From an uncultured Caryophanales bacterium (GTDB lineage Bacteria > Bacillota_I > Bacilli_A > RFN20 > CAG-826), in contig CAMJWS010000002.1 of the NCBI GenBank assembly GCA_946409515.1, positions 1 to 64,000 of the forward strand: a DNA stretch of 64,000 nucleotides, in the 5' to 3' direction. The position numbers and the translations under genes were made by a program. The notes under the pieces were generated by a model. It was not told where the DNA came from, made no database searches, and was given only the letters and a program-made list of their open reading frames with translations. Of the stretch, positions 25,608 to 34,069 are shown one piece after another; positions within the stretch are counted from its first letter, which is position 1, and each line of letters opens with the position of its first letter.

Positions 25608-26483
25608 ATGAAAGATGGATTCTTATTAATCGATAAAGAAAGCGACTATACTTCAAGAGATGTATGCAATATCATCGCGAAGATTTTTAATGCAAAAAAA
25701 GTGGGTCATGCCGGCACTCTTGATCCTTTTGCAACGGGTCTATTGATTGTTGCGTTAAATAACGCCACTAAAACGCTCTCTTATATCGAAGGTCAATATA
25801 AGACTTATGAAGCCACTTTATTGCTCGGTACAAAAACAAGCAGTGGTGATTTAACTGGTGAAGTAATTGAGACTCAAGAAGTGGGGAATATCACTAAAGA
25901 AGATGCTTCAAACATCTTTTCTTCACTCATTGGTGAATTAGAACAAACTGTCCCAAAGACTTCTGCGGTGCATGTAAACGGCCGTAAATTATATCATTAC
26001 GCTCACCTTAATCAAGAAGTTGAATTACCAAAAAGAACCATCGATGTTAAAGAGTTAGAATTACTTGAATTTAACATTCCAGTTATTAGGTTTAAAACTA
26101 CAGTTTCTAAAGGTACATACATTAGAACATTAGGGGAAACAATTGCTGAAAAATTAGGGACAGTGGGGCACCTCATCGCCTTAAGAAGAACTAAGATATT
26201 AGATTTAGAAGTTAGCAAGGCTAAAACTATCAAAGAACTAACTCCTGATTGCTTAATTGAAACTAGTGATATTATTCAAAAATTCATCCCACTTATGTAC
26301 TTGCCAAATGAGACTGAATTAAAGAAGGCTAGACATGGTGGGAAACTCTCTTTAAAGTTATTTCCAGAAACAATGGATTTATTCTGTGTCATTGATGATA
26401 AAAAAACCGCTATCGCTATTTATAAATATAGCGAAATGGGGTATTATGAATGTGTACGAGGCATAAATCGTGAAGATAATTGA
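25608..26483 (+). CDS. truB: tRNA pseudouridine synthase B
   Basis: 291 residues. GHAGTLDPFATGLL contains catalytic Asp39. Other TruB features are DGFLLIDKESDYTSRDV, YEATLLLGTKTSSGDLTGE and a C-terminal domain. Makes pseudouridine 55 in the T-loop of tRNAs. It ends with TGA (26481-26483), direct evidence that TGA is a stop in this genome. The last 14 bases overlap the start of ribF. Confidence 0.93.
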   Translation: MKDGFLLIDKESDYTSRDVCNIIAKIFNAKKVGHAGTLDPFATGLLIVALNNATKTLSYIEGQYKTYEATLLLGTKTSSGDLTGEVIETQEVGNITKEDASNIFSSLIGELEQTVPKTSAVHVNGRKLYHYAHLNQEVELPKRTIDVKELELLEFNIPVIRFKTTVSKGTYIRTLGETIAEKLGTVGHLIALRRTKILDLEVSKAKTIKELTPDCLIETSDIIQKFIPLMYLPNETELKKARHGGKLSLKLFPETMDLFCVIDDKKTAIAIYKYSEMGYYECVRGINREDN

Positions 26484-27366
26484 GTTTGATATCACCAATA
26501 CTCCACCAAATGATAAAGACCTAGTTTTATGCTTAGGTTTCTATGATGGTTTACATTTAGGTCATCAAGATCTGATTAAGAAAGCTTTAGATACTGGTCT
26601 ACCAGTGGGGGTTATGACTTTTGATATTGCCCCAAGAGTGCTTCTTGGTAAAAAAGAAAATTACTGTATTACATCCACATTTGATAAAGCTGACATCCTT
26701 GAAGATATGGGTGTTAAATTCCTTTATCTCATGCACTTTGATAATGAGACCTTAAAGGTCACAAAAGATGAGTTCATCAATAGAGTTCTTAAGGTCCTTA
26801 ACCCAAAGAAAATCTATGTCGGAGATGACTATAGATTTGGTACAGGTGGAGAAGGTAACGCTGAATATTTAAAACGTTTCTTTGATGTGGAAATCGTTCC
26901 ATTAATGCGTATAAATGATATTAAAATATCTTCAAAGAAGATAAGAGAATACATTGAAGCGGGACAAATGGAAAAAGCTTCCTATTTATTAGGTAGAGAT
27001 TATCGCATCAGTGGCCTAGTCGTTGAAGGTCAAGGAAACGGACATAAAATTGACTTTCCAACGGCGAATTTAGACTTATATTACCCATATGTTTTCCCTA
27101 AACAAGGTGTCTATATGGGCTATGCCTATTTCCTTAACCGCAAAAGAAAAGCGATTATCGCTGTGGGTACACATCCCACAATTAATCAACTCCTAAAGCC
27201 AATCATCGAAGTCCACATTATCGACTTCAATGAAGTCCTTTATGGAAGAGAACTTTATGTCGATTTTGTCTCCTATATGAGACCAATTGAACAGTTTGCT
27301 TCAATGGATGACTTAAGAGAACAGTTATTAAAAGACGAAGAAAAAGCAAAAAACACTTTGCAATAG
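26470..27366 (+). CDS. ribF: Bifunctional riboflavin kinase / FAD synthetase
   Basis: 298 residues from GTG 26470, inside the end of truB. N-terminal nucleotidyltransferase domain (about 1-165) with GFYDGLHLGHQDLI and ISSKKIREYIEAG. C-terminal riboflavin kinase domain (about 170-295) with GQGNGHKIDFPTANLD. It converts riboflavin to FMN and then FAD, supplying the flavoenzymes seen in this window. The truB-ribF-rpsO order is typical of Firmicutes. The rpsO promoter -35 lies in the last bases of this gene. Confidence 0.93.
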   Translation: MKIIEFDITNTPPNDKDLVLCLGFYDGLHLGHQDLIKKALDTGLPVGVMTFDIAPRVLLGKKENYCITSTFDKADILEDMGVKFLYLMHFDNETLKVTKDEFINRVLKVLNPKKIYVGDDYRFGTGGEGNAEYLKRFFDVEIVPLMRINDIKISSKKIREYIEAGQMEKASYLLGRDYRISGLVVEGQGNGHKIDFPTANLDLYYPYVFPKQGVYMGYAYFLNRKRKAIIAVGTHPTINQLLKPIIEVHIIDFNEVLYGRELYVDFVSYMRPIEQFASMDDLREQLLKDEEKAKNTLQ

Positions 27367-27471
27367 TGTAAAAAGAATATAAAATATTCATTGCGACTTT
27401 TCCCTAGGATAAACGAGTCCCTAACGTTATTCCCGGAGATAAGTTAAGAAAAGAATTAGGAGGGTATTTCA
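27358..27471 (+). promoter_or_regulatory. rpsO promoter and structured leader (candidate S15 autoregulatory RNA)
   Basis: TTGCAA (27358-27363), 16-bp spacer, TAAAAT (27380-27385), then a leader of about 80 nt. TAAC-g-TTAT (27422-27430) pairs with ATAA-GTTA (27439-27446) around TCCCGGAG. Alternatively CCTAA (27420-27424) can pair with TTAGG (27456-27460), covering part of the AGGAGG ribosome binding site. S15 leaders in other bacteria act by such switches; here it is a structural inference. Confidence 0.5.
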
Positions 27472-27741
27472 ATGGCGTTAACCAAAGAAAGAAAAGCCGA
27501 GCTCGTTAAAAAGTTTGGTAAAAACGAAAAAGACACTGGTTCTGTCCAAGTTCAAGTTGCCTTATTAACCGAACAAATCAAAGCCTTAACCGCTCACCTA
27601 AAGAAGAATCATAAAGATGCCGCTAGCAAACGTGGCTTAATGATTCTTGTCGGTCAAAGACGTAGCTTATTAGACTACTTAGTCAGAACCGATCGTGAAG
27701 CTTATCTTAAATTAATCGTTGAATTAGGTTTAAGAAAATAG
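27472..27741 (+). CDS. rpsO: 30S ribosomal protein S15
   Basis: 89 residues, standard length. FGKNEKDTGSVQVQVALLTEQI, HLKKNHKDAASKRGLMILVGQRRSLLDYL and the YLKLIVELGLRK end are characteristic. Binds the 16S central domain early in 30S assembly. AGGAGGG lies 8 nt upstream of the ATG. Followed by an intrinsic terminator. Confidence 0.97.
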   Translation: MALTKERKAELVKKFGKNEKDTGSVQVQVALLTEQIKALTAHLKKNHKDAASKRGLMILVGQRRSLLDYLVRTDREAYLKLIVELGLRK

Positions 27742-27760
27742 TTATTCACAACTAGGAAAG

Positions 27761-27785
27761 AAGACCGCTGAAAGGCGGTTTTTTC
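27761..27785 (+). terminator. Intrinsic terminator after rpsO
   Basis: AAGACCGC (27761-27768) pairs with GCGGTTTT (27775-27782), followed by further T. The T-run meets the end of the convergent membrane-protein gene. Confidence 0.8.
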
Positions 27786-28442
27786 TTACTTCTTTTTATT
27801 GTTTATAAAGCGATATAACACAGTTAATCCAAATGAGAAAGCGAAGAAGCCAATGATGAATAAGGCTAAGACACCAACGCCAAATCTCATTAAGCCATAA
27901 ATGTCATATGTTAAGTCAGTATGTCCGTGTTCATCCAGGTGTGTGTACACATTGATGATGTACATAATGCCGTATAAGAAAACAGGGAGAATACCAAGGA
28001 AACAATAGGGGAATTTAATCTCCTTTTTCTCTTCCAAAAATACGAAAGAAATAATCGCTAAAATTGGAGTAATTAAGTGATTGAATAAGTTGTTATTAAT
28101 GTAGAGCCTCCACCAGGTAGAACCAAGCTGTGGCGCTAAGTATGTTGCAGTGATAATAAAGGTAATAGAAATCTCCGCAACTGCGAGCAATTTGAGAATA
28201 AACAATACCAAAGGTATTTTGTTGTCTTTCTTGATTAGTCTATATAGAGTGCATCCTAAGCAAATTAGACCCATGAAGATGTTGCTTAATCCCGTAAAAG
28301 TCATGAAAATTGGAATGCCCGCTAAGCGCGGATAATCACCCATAAATCGCACATCAAAAACAGAAAATGAGATGCCTAGACACATGAATAGGAATACCAA
28401 AAAGTCGATGACAATTACTGGAATATATTTCTTACTTTTCAT
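27786..28442 (-). CDS. Six-helix membrane protein (Pr6Pr / FAR-17a-like)
   Basis: 218 residues with six hydrophobic helices. The sequence TYLAPQLGS…NNNLFNHLITPILAIISF in helices three and four resembles the Pr6Pr / FAR-17a/AIG1-type families, where an Asn and a His in this region are conserved and serve ester hydrolysis in the eukaryotic members. Whether this protein is an enzyme is unknown. It lies between rpsO and pnp but on the other strand, interrupting the usual order. An extended -10, TG-C-TATGAT (minus strand), sits 6 nt before the ATG: leaderless. Confidence 0.6.
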   Translation of the reverse strand: MKSKKYIPVIVIDFLVFLFMCLGISFSVFDVRFMGDYPRLAGIPIFMTFTGLSNIFMGLICLGCTLYRLIKKDNKIPLVLFILKLLAVAEISITFIITATYLAPQLGSTWWRLYINNNLFNHLITPILAIISFVFLEEKKEIKFPYCFLGILPVFLYGIMYIINVYTHLDEHGHTDLTYDIYGLMRFGVGVLALFIIGFFAFSFGLTVLYRFINNKKK

Positions 28443-28448
28443 ATAACT

Positions 28449-28456
28449 ATCATAGC
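28449..28456 (-). promoter_or_regulatory. Extended -10 promoter, leaderless type
   Basis: On the minus strand TATGAT (28454-28449), preceded by TGC, lies 6 nt before the ATG at 28442. Confidence 0.5.
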
Positions 28457-28518
28457 ACGTTTATTTTCAACTAAAAGCGATGCTTTTTTCTTTTTATTCA
28501 CCTTTTTTACATTTAATG

Positions 28519-28547
28519 TTTAACTATGTTAACGCTTAATGTATAAT
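28519..28547 (+). promoter_or_regulatory. pnp promoter
   Basis: TATAAT at 28542-28547, with a weak TTTAAC at 28519-28524 (17-bp spacer). The short leader ends in AAAGAGGT before ATG 28582. Confidence 0.55.
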
Positions 28548-28581
28548 AGCAACGATTAAGAATTAAAAAAGAGGTAAAAAA

Positions 28582-30792
28582 ATGAAAAGAGTATTCGAAT
28601 TAGAATTCGAAGGAAAGAAGTTCGTTGTTGAAGCCGGCGAAATCGCTAAACAAGCTGATGGCGCTGTCTTAGTTAGATTAAACGAAACAGTAGTTCTTTC
28701 CACAGCGTGTTGCTCAGATGAACCTAAAGAAGGTGATTTCTTCCCATTAACAGTTGGTTATGAAGAAAAGCAATACGCAGTTGGCAAAATTCCTGGCTCA
28801 TTCTTAAGAAGAGAAGGCCGTGCAGGGGAACATGCCACCTTAACCGCGAGACTCATTGACCGTCCAATTAGACCAATGTTCTCCGAAGGCTTCCGTAACG
28901 AAGTCCAAATCGTCAACACAGTGATGTCTGTTGACCAAGACTGCACTCCAGAAATGACCGCTATGTTAGGTTCATCCTTAGCATTAGGCATTTCCGACAT
29001 TCCATTTGATGGCCCAATCGCTGGTGTCTATGTTGGTAGAGTGAATGGCAAATTCATTATCAACCCAACAGTGGCCGAAAAAGAAGCCAGTGATATCAAC
29101 TTAGCCGTTGCTGGTACTGAAGAAGCTATCAACATGGTTGAAGCTGGCGCTGACCAAGTGAGCGAAGAAGATATGCTCGACGCATTAATGTTTGGTCACG
29201 AAGCTATTAAAAAGCTCTGCCAATGGCAAAAAGAAATTATTAAAGAAATTGGCAAGCCAAAAAGAGAAATTGAATTATATCAATGTGATCCAGAAATCGA
29301 AAAAGATGTTACAGATCGCGCTGAACAACGTTTAAAGAAAGCCATTTCTATCTTTGATAAGTTAGAAAGACAAGACGCTATCGACGCTATCGAAAACGAA
29401 ATCTTAGATGATTACGATACACGTAAGTACGAAGATGAAAAGACTCATCAAAAAGTCATGCACATGGTTAATGAAACCTTAGAAGGTCTCGTTGCTAAAG
29501 AAGTGCGTAGATTAATTACTGATGAAAAGATTAGACCAGATGGTCGTAAGGTTGATGAAATCCGTCCATTAGACGCTCAAGTCGACTTATTACCAAGAAC
29601 TCATGGCTCTGCCATGTTCACCCGTGGTCAAACCCAAGTCATCTCTATCACAACATTAGGTGCTAAGAGCGATGCCCAAATCATCGATAACTTAACCGAA
29701 GAAGATACCAGACACTGGATGCATCACTATAACTTCCCACCATATTCCGTTGGTGAAGTTGGTAGAATGGGTTCCCCAGGTAGAAGAGAAATCGGTCATG
29801 GTGCTTTAGGCGAAAGAGCTCTCTCCTATGTCATTCCAAGTGAAGAAGAATTCCCATACACAATTAGAACAGTGGCTGAAGTCGTGGAATCTAACGGTTC
29901 CTCCTCACAAGCTTCTATCTGTGCTTCTTGTATGTCATTAATGGCTGCTGGTGTCCCAATCAAAGCCATGGTTAGTGGTATTGCAATGGGCTTAATCAGT
30001 TCTGGTCCATTAGATGGCAAACACCCATATACAATTCTCACCGATATTCAAGGTTTAGAAGACCACTTCGGTGATATGGACTTCAAAGTGGCTGGTACAG
30101 AAAAAGGTATTACCGCCTTACAAATGGATATTAAAATCAAGGGTGTTACCCGTGAAGTCTTAAAAGAAGCTTTAGCCCAAGCTCATGTTGCTAGAGCCCA
30201 AATCCGTGAAGTTATGGCCAAAGCCATTGCGGAACCAAGACCAGATGTCGGTAAATACGCTCCTAAGATGGATACATTCTTCATTGATCCAGATAGAATC
30301 AGAGAAGTTATCGGTACCGGTGGTAAAGTCATTAACGAAATCATCGCTCAATGCGATAACGTTAAGATTGATATCGAAGATAATGGTCAAGTCACCATTT
30401 ACCATATGGATAGAGAAACCATCAATAAGGCTAAAGGCATGATTCAAGATATCATCCGTGAAGCTAAAGTTGGTGAAGTCTTCGAAGGTGAAGTCAACCG
30501 TGTTGAAGACTATGGTGCATTTGTCCGCTTATTCGGTAATGTTGATGGCTTATGCCATGTCAGCCAATTAGGTTATGGCTATATCGATAGAGCCCAAGAT
30601 GTTGTCAAATTAGGTGACAAGCTCAAAGTTAGAGTCATCGAAATCGATGAAAAAGGCAAAGTGAAAGTCTCTCATAAAGAATTCGCCGAAAAGCCAGAAG
30701 GCTATGACGAAGAAAAAGAAAGAGCTTCACGTCCAGAACACATTCATCGTCCAGACAAGTCCTTCAAAGGCCCAAAGAAATTCAAAAAGTAA
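28582..30792 (+). CDS. pnp: Polyribonucleotide nucleotidyltransferase (PNPase)
   Basis: 736 residues. Two RNase PH domains (about 1-215 and 315-545) flank a helical linker; then KH (about 555-615; [17 protein letters not shown]) and S1 (about 620-690; [33 protein letters not shown]). Catalytic-core landmarks include [20 protein letters not shown] and [10 protein letters not shown]. It degrades RNA phosphorolytically 3' to 5'. The C-terminal tail is Lys/Pro-rich. Monocistronic with its own terminator. Together with the RNase J homologue at 34070 it represents RNA turnover in this window. Confidence 0.96.
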   Translation: MKRVFELEFEGKKFVVEAGEIAKQADGAVLVRLNETVVLSTACCSDEPKEGDFFPLTVGYEEKQYAVGKIPGSFLRREGRAGEHATLTARLIDRPIRPMFSEGFRNEVQIVNTVMSVDQDCTPEMTAMLGSSLALGISDIPFDGPIAGVYVGRVNGKFIINPTVAEKEASDINLAVAGTEEAINMVEAGADQVSEEDMLDALMFGHEAIKKLCQWQKEIIKEIGKPKREIELYQCDPEIEKDVTDRAEQRLKKAISIFDKLERQDAIDAIENEILDDYDTRKYEDEKTHQKVMHMVNETLEGLVAKEVRRLITDEKIRPDGRKVDEIRPLDAQVDLLPRTHGSAMFTRGQTQVISITTLGAKSDAQIIDNLTEEDTRHWMHHYNFPPYSVGEVGRMGSPGRREIGHGALGERALSYVIPSEEEFPYTIRTVAEVVESNGSSSQASICASCMSLMAAGVPIKAMVSGIAMGLISSGPLDGKHPYTILTDIQGLEDHFGDMDFKVAGTEKGITALQMDIKIKGVTREVLKEALAQAHVARAQIREVMAKAIAEPRPDVGKYAPKMDTFFIDPDRIREVIGTGGKVINEIIAQCDNVKIDIEDNGQVTIYHMDRETINKAKGMIQDIIREAKVGEVFEGEVNRVEDYGAFVRLFGNVDGLCHVSQLGYGYIDRAQDVVKLGDKLKVRVIEIDEKGKVKVSHKEFAEKPEGYDEEKERASRPEHIHRPDKSFKGPKKFKK

Positions 30793-30810
30793 TTAAACGC
30801 AAAACAAAAT

Positions 30811-30838
30811 AGACCATCCTCGTGATGGTCTTTTTTTA
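30811..30838 (+). terminator. Intrinsic terminator after pnp
   Basis: AGACCATC (30811-30818) pairs with GATGGTCT (30824-30831), followed by TTTTTT. Confidence 0.88.
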
Positions 30839-30902
30839 TATATTATGATTGAAATTTCGCTTAGTTATTCATAAAATGAATATGACAAGTGAATATAATA
30901 AT

Positions 30903-32345
30903 ATGAAACAAATACATGATGTTTTAATTATCGGCGCAGGTGTGACCGGCACGATGATTGCAAGAGAATTAAGTAAATACAAATTAGATACCGTTATCAT
31001 TGATAAAAGTAATGACGCAGGTAATTTAACAAGTTCTGCGAATAGTGCGATTATCCATAGTGGTTATGACCCAGAACCAGGCACAAATAAAGCCAAGTTC
31101 AATGTCTTAGGCAATAAGATGTATCCGCAAATTGTGAAAGACTTAGATGTCGAATACATTCCATGTGGTTCTTTAACTGTGGCCTTAGAAGAAGAACAAC
31201 TTGAAACACTTAAAATGTTAAAAGAGCGTTCTGCTATTAATGGTGTTCCTGTTGAACTTCTTAATAAAGAAGAAGTCTTAAAATTAGAACCAAATATCAA
31301 TCCAGAAGTTAAAGGTGCTTTATATGCACCTACCGCTGGTGTTATCGACCCATTTAACTTAGTGATTCATGCGATGGAAAACGCGATTGATAATGGTGTA
31401 GCGTTCTTAAGAAATCACGAAGTTAAAAATATCAAAAAAGAAAACGACTACTTTGTAGTCAACACTAATAAAGAAGATTTATACGCGCGTATAGTGGTTA
31501 ATGCCGCTGGTGTTAAAGCCGATAAGATTGCTTCAATGATTGAAGAGATTGACTGGGATATTACTCCTAGAAAAGGTGAGTACTATTTATTAGATCACTA
31601 TAAAGAAGGCTTAGTTAATAGAACAATATTCCCGTTACCAAGTAAGAAAGGTAAAGGCATTTTAGTTTCTATTACTTCATCAGGCAATTATATTGTTGGT
31701 CCAAGTAGTGAATTCGCGGATCCTGATGACGTTAGTACCGATGCGCCTACATTGGCGAACATCAAAGCTTCAGCCTCTTTAATGGTGCCTTCTATTCCAT
31801 TTAAAGAGACGATTAGAGTCTTCTCTGGTTTAAGAGCAACTTGTACTCGTCACGATTTTATCGTGGAACCAGCAAAAAGTGAAAGAAACTTCATTAATGT
31901 TGCCGGCATTGAGTCTCCGGGTTTTGTGAGCGCTCCTGCGATTGCAGAATATGTCGTTAATGAATTAATTAAGCCAGTGATGAAGTTAGAAAACAATCCT
32001 TCGTTTAACCCAAAAGTTAAACCATATCACCGTATGCATTATTTAAGCCAAGAGGCACAAATCCAAACTATTAAAGAAAATAGTGATTTTGGTGAAATAG
32101 TGTGTAACTGTGAACATATCTCTTTAGGAGAAATTAAAGAAGCCTTATCTAGAAGCTGTCCTCCAGTATCTATTAAAGGTGTTAAAAGAAGAACAAGAGC
32201 AGGATTCGGCAAATGCCAAGGTGGATTCTGCCAACCTAAGATTCTCCTATTGCTCGCTAAACACTATGGTGTTTCTCCAACTGAAATACCATTAAACGAA
32301 GATGGTAGCTATATCATTGATCACTTAATCAAGGAGGCCAAATAA
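30903..32345 (+). CDS. FAD-dependent glycerol-3-phosphate dehydrogenase, GlpA-like
   Basis: 480 residues from ATG 30903; earlier in-frame starts lie upstream of a TATAAT (30894-30899) and lack ribosome sites. The FAD-binding motif is VLIIGAGVTGTMIARELS. The DAO fold is followed by a C-terminal BFD-like domain (about 410-480) with four cysteines (VCNCEHIS, GKCQGGFC) expected to bind an iron-sulfur cluster. This matches anaerobic GlpA-type enzymes that oxidise glycerol-3-phosphate to dihydroxyacetone phosphate. It is encoded with an FAD/NAD oxidoreductase and a DUF1667 protein, an arrangement common in anaerobic Firmicutes. Confidence 0.87.
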   Translation: MKQIHDVLIIGAGVTGTMIARELSKYKLDTVIIDKSNDAGNLTSSANSAIIHSGYDPEPGTNKAKFNVLGNKMYPQIVKDLDVEYIPCGSLTVALEEEQLETLKMLKERSAINGVPVELLNKEEVLKLEPNINPEVKGALYAPTAGVIDPFNLVIHAMENAIDNGVAFLRNHEVKNIKKENDYFVVNTNKEDLYARIVVNAAGVKADKIASMIEEIDWDITPRKGEYYLLDHYKEGLVNRTIFPLPSKKGKGILVSITSSGNYIVGPSSEFADPDDVSTDAPTLANIKASASLMVPSIPFKETIRVFSGLRATCTRHDFIVEPAKSERNFINVAGIESPGFVSAPAIAEYVVNELIKPVMKLENNPSFNPKVKPYHRMHYLSQEAQIQTIKENSDFGEIVCNCEHISLGEIKEALSRSCPPVSIKGVKRRTRAGFGKCQGGFCQPKILLLLAKHYGVSPTEIPLNEDGSYIIDHLIKEAK

Positions 32346-32347
32346 TT

Positions 32348-33598
32348 ATGAGACAAATTGATTTAGTGGTAATTGGTAGTGGCGCCGCTGGTATGGCCGC
32401 GGCCATTGAAGCCAAAAAGAATGGTGTTAATGATTTATTGATCTTAGAAAAAGATGAAAAGCTAGGTGGTATCCTTAACCAATGTATTCATAATGGTTTC
32501 GGCTTAACCGAATTTAAAGAAGAACTAACTGGTCCAGAATATTTGCAAAGATTCGTCGATGAAGTTAAACGTTTAGAAATTCCTTATAAACTAAACGCTC
32601 AAGTCATTGACTTAACAAAAGACAAAGTTATTACTTACTCTTCTAAAGAAGATGGCTTAGTTAAATTACAAGCTAAGGCCATTATTATGGCGACAGGCTG
32701 CTATGAAAGAAATGCTGGGGCAATTATGCTTCCTGGCGATAGATGTAGTGGTGTCATTACCGCTGGTACAGCCCAACGTTATTTAAACATTAATGGTTTA
32801 ATGGTTGGTAAACGTGTTGTCATCCTCGGTAGTGGCGATATCGGTTTAATTATGGCAAGAAGATTAACATTAGAAGGCGCGAAAGTCTTATGTGTTAGTG
32901 AAATCATGCCATATAGTGCGGGTCTTAACCGTAATATCCAACAATGTTTAATCGACTATGATATTCCTTTATATCTATCTAGAACTGTTTCGAAAGTGAT
33001 TGGTAAAGATAGACTAGAAAAGGTCATTTTAAGCGCTGTTGATGAAAACCTACAAATCATTCCAAATACAGAGATGGAATTCGAATGTGATACACTCATT
33101 CTTTCTGTGGGTTTAATTCCATATGTTTCATTACTTAACTACATTGATTGTCCAATTAGTTCCACGAAAGGTGCGGTTGTTAATCAATATATGGAAACAA
33201 TGATTCCTGGTATTTTTACCGCAGGTAACTGTTTACACGTTCATGACGTTGTCGACTTTGTCAGTCAAGAAGCTCGCCTCGCTGGTAGAAGTGCCGCTTT
33301 ATATTTAAGAAATGAAATTGATAATGATGAAAAGAAAATCGTCATCAAACCAGGACAAAATATATCCTACGTTTTACCACAATTTGTTTTAGAAAATAGT
33401 GTGGATGATATCACCTTTAAATTCAGAGTGAGAAAGCCACTTAAAGATCAAGTGGTGATGATTAGAAGTGGTGAAATAGTTTTAGGTAAAGTCATTAAAC
33501 CTGCTTTAATTCCATCAGAAATGGTGATGGTTAATTTAAGCAAAGATAAATTACAAGAAGTGAAAGATGAAATCGTCATCTCTGTGGAGGACCGCTAA
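32348..33598 (+). CDS. FAD-dependent pyridine nucleotide oxidoreductase, partner of GlpA-like enzyme
   Basis: 416 residues. Two dinucleotide-binding motifs: VVIGSGAAGMAAAIEAKKNG near the N-terminus (FAD) and VVILGSGDIGLIMARRLT near residue 158 (NAD(P)H). GGILNQCIHNGFGL is typical of the family next to glpA, annotated NAD(P)/FAD-dependent oxidoreductase. The FTAGNCLHVHD segment forms the C-terminal FAD contact. It starts 2 nt after the dehydrogenase gene and probably moves electrons from its iron-sulfur/flavin centres to a carrier (inference). Confidence 0.85.
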   Translation: MRQIDLVVIGSGAAGMAAAIEAKKNGVNDLLILEKDEKLGGILNQCIHNGFGLTEFKEELTGPEYLQRFVDEVKRLEIPYKLNAQVIDLTKDKVITYSSKEDGLVKLQAKAIIMATGCYERNAGAIMLPGDRCSGVITAGTAQRYLNINGLMVGKRVVILGSGDIGLIMARRLTLEGAKVLCVSEIMPYSAGLNRNIQQCLIDYDIPLYLSRTVSKVIGKDRLEKVILSAVDENLQIIPNTEMEFECDTLILSVGLIPYVSLLNYIDCPISSTKGAVVNQYMETMIPGIFTAGNCLHVHDVVDFVSQEARLAGRSAALYLRNEIDNDEKKIVIKPGQNISYVLPQFVLENSVDDITFKFRVRKPLKDQVVMIRSGEIVLGKVIKPALIPSEMVMVNLSKDKLQEVKDEIVISVEDR

Positions 33599-33940
33599 AT
33601 GAAAGATTTAACATGTATCGTTTGTCCTAGAGGCTGTCGCTTACACGTCGATGATGACATGAATGTCACAGGTAACTTCTGCCCACGTGGTAAGGAGTAC
33701 GCCATTAGCGAGCTCACTCATCCTGTGCGTACAATCACATCTTCCATCAAAGTCACTAATCGTGATTACACTTTAGTGTCCGTTAAAACCACAAAACCTG
33801 TACCAAAAGATAAAATCTTTGCAGTCATGGAAGAAATTGATAAATTAAGTGTCGAAGCCCCAACAAGAATTGGTGACATTGTCAAAAAGAACATCCTTGG
33901 TCTAGATAGTGATATTGTTATCACTAAAAACATAGATTAA
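33599..33940 (+). CDS. DUF1667 protein with CxxC-type cysteines
   Basis: 113 residues. The N-terminus carries CIVCPRGC and later NFCPRGKEYA, a four-cysteine set that probably holds a metal or iron-sulfur cluster. This is the DUF1667 pattern, a small protein nearly always encoded after the GlpA-like and oxidoreductase genes. It abuts the previous stop codon exactly. Its precise role in electron transfer from glycerol-3-phosphate is not established. Confidence 0.85.
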   Translation: MKDLTCIVCPRGCRLHVDDDMNVTGNFCPRGKEYAISELTHPVRTITSSIKVTNRDYTLVSVKTTKPVPKDKIFAVMEEIDKLSVEAPTRIGDIVKKNILGLDSDIVITKNID

Positions 33941-33956
33941 TTTTATAGCCTAGTTA

Positions 33957-33975
33957 TTTGCTAAAAATTAGCAAA
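33957..33975 (+). other. Perfect hairpin after the glycerol-3-phosphate operon
   Basis: TTTGCTAA-AAA-TTAGCAAA, an 8-bp perfect stem with 3-nt loop. No T-run follows (GTAGTCATTTTG), so it is a weak terminator at best; it may stabilise the 3' end of the mRNA. Confidence 0.45.
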
Positions 33976-34015
33976 GTAGTCATTTTGTAAACTGCTTATA
34001 TCTTTTAATATTAAA

Positions 34016-34042
34016 AACTTAAAGGTATAATATCTTTAAGTT
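34016..34042 (+). promoter_or_regulatory. RNase J promoter with inverted repeat around the -10 box
   Basis: AACTTAAAG (34016-34024) and CTTTAAGTT (34034-34042) are perfect inverted copies with a 9-bp spacer that contains TATAAT (34026-34031). A dimeric repressor bound here would block the promoter. AAAGGAG then precedes GTG 34070. Confidence 0.55.
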
Positions 34043-34069
34043 GAAACATACTAATGAAAGGAGAACGCT

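Noticed and set aside
26464-26483. Possible UGA-to-Trp recoding as in Mollicutes
   Set aside because: truB and comEA end in TGA at the expected protein ends, and all Trp codons in conserved motifs are TGG. The standard code fits.
33957-33975. Hairpin considered as a strong terminator for the glycerol-3-phosphate operon
   Set aside because: The stem is AT-rich and no T-run follows; kept only as an unassigned hairpin.
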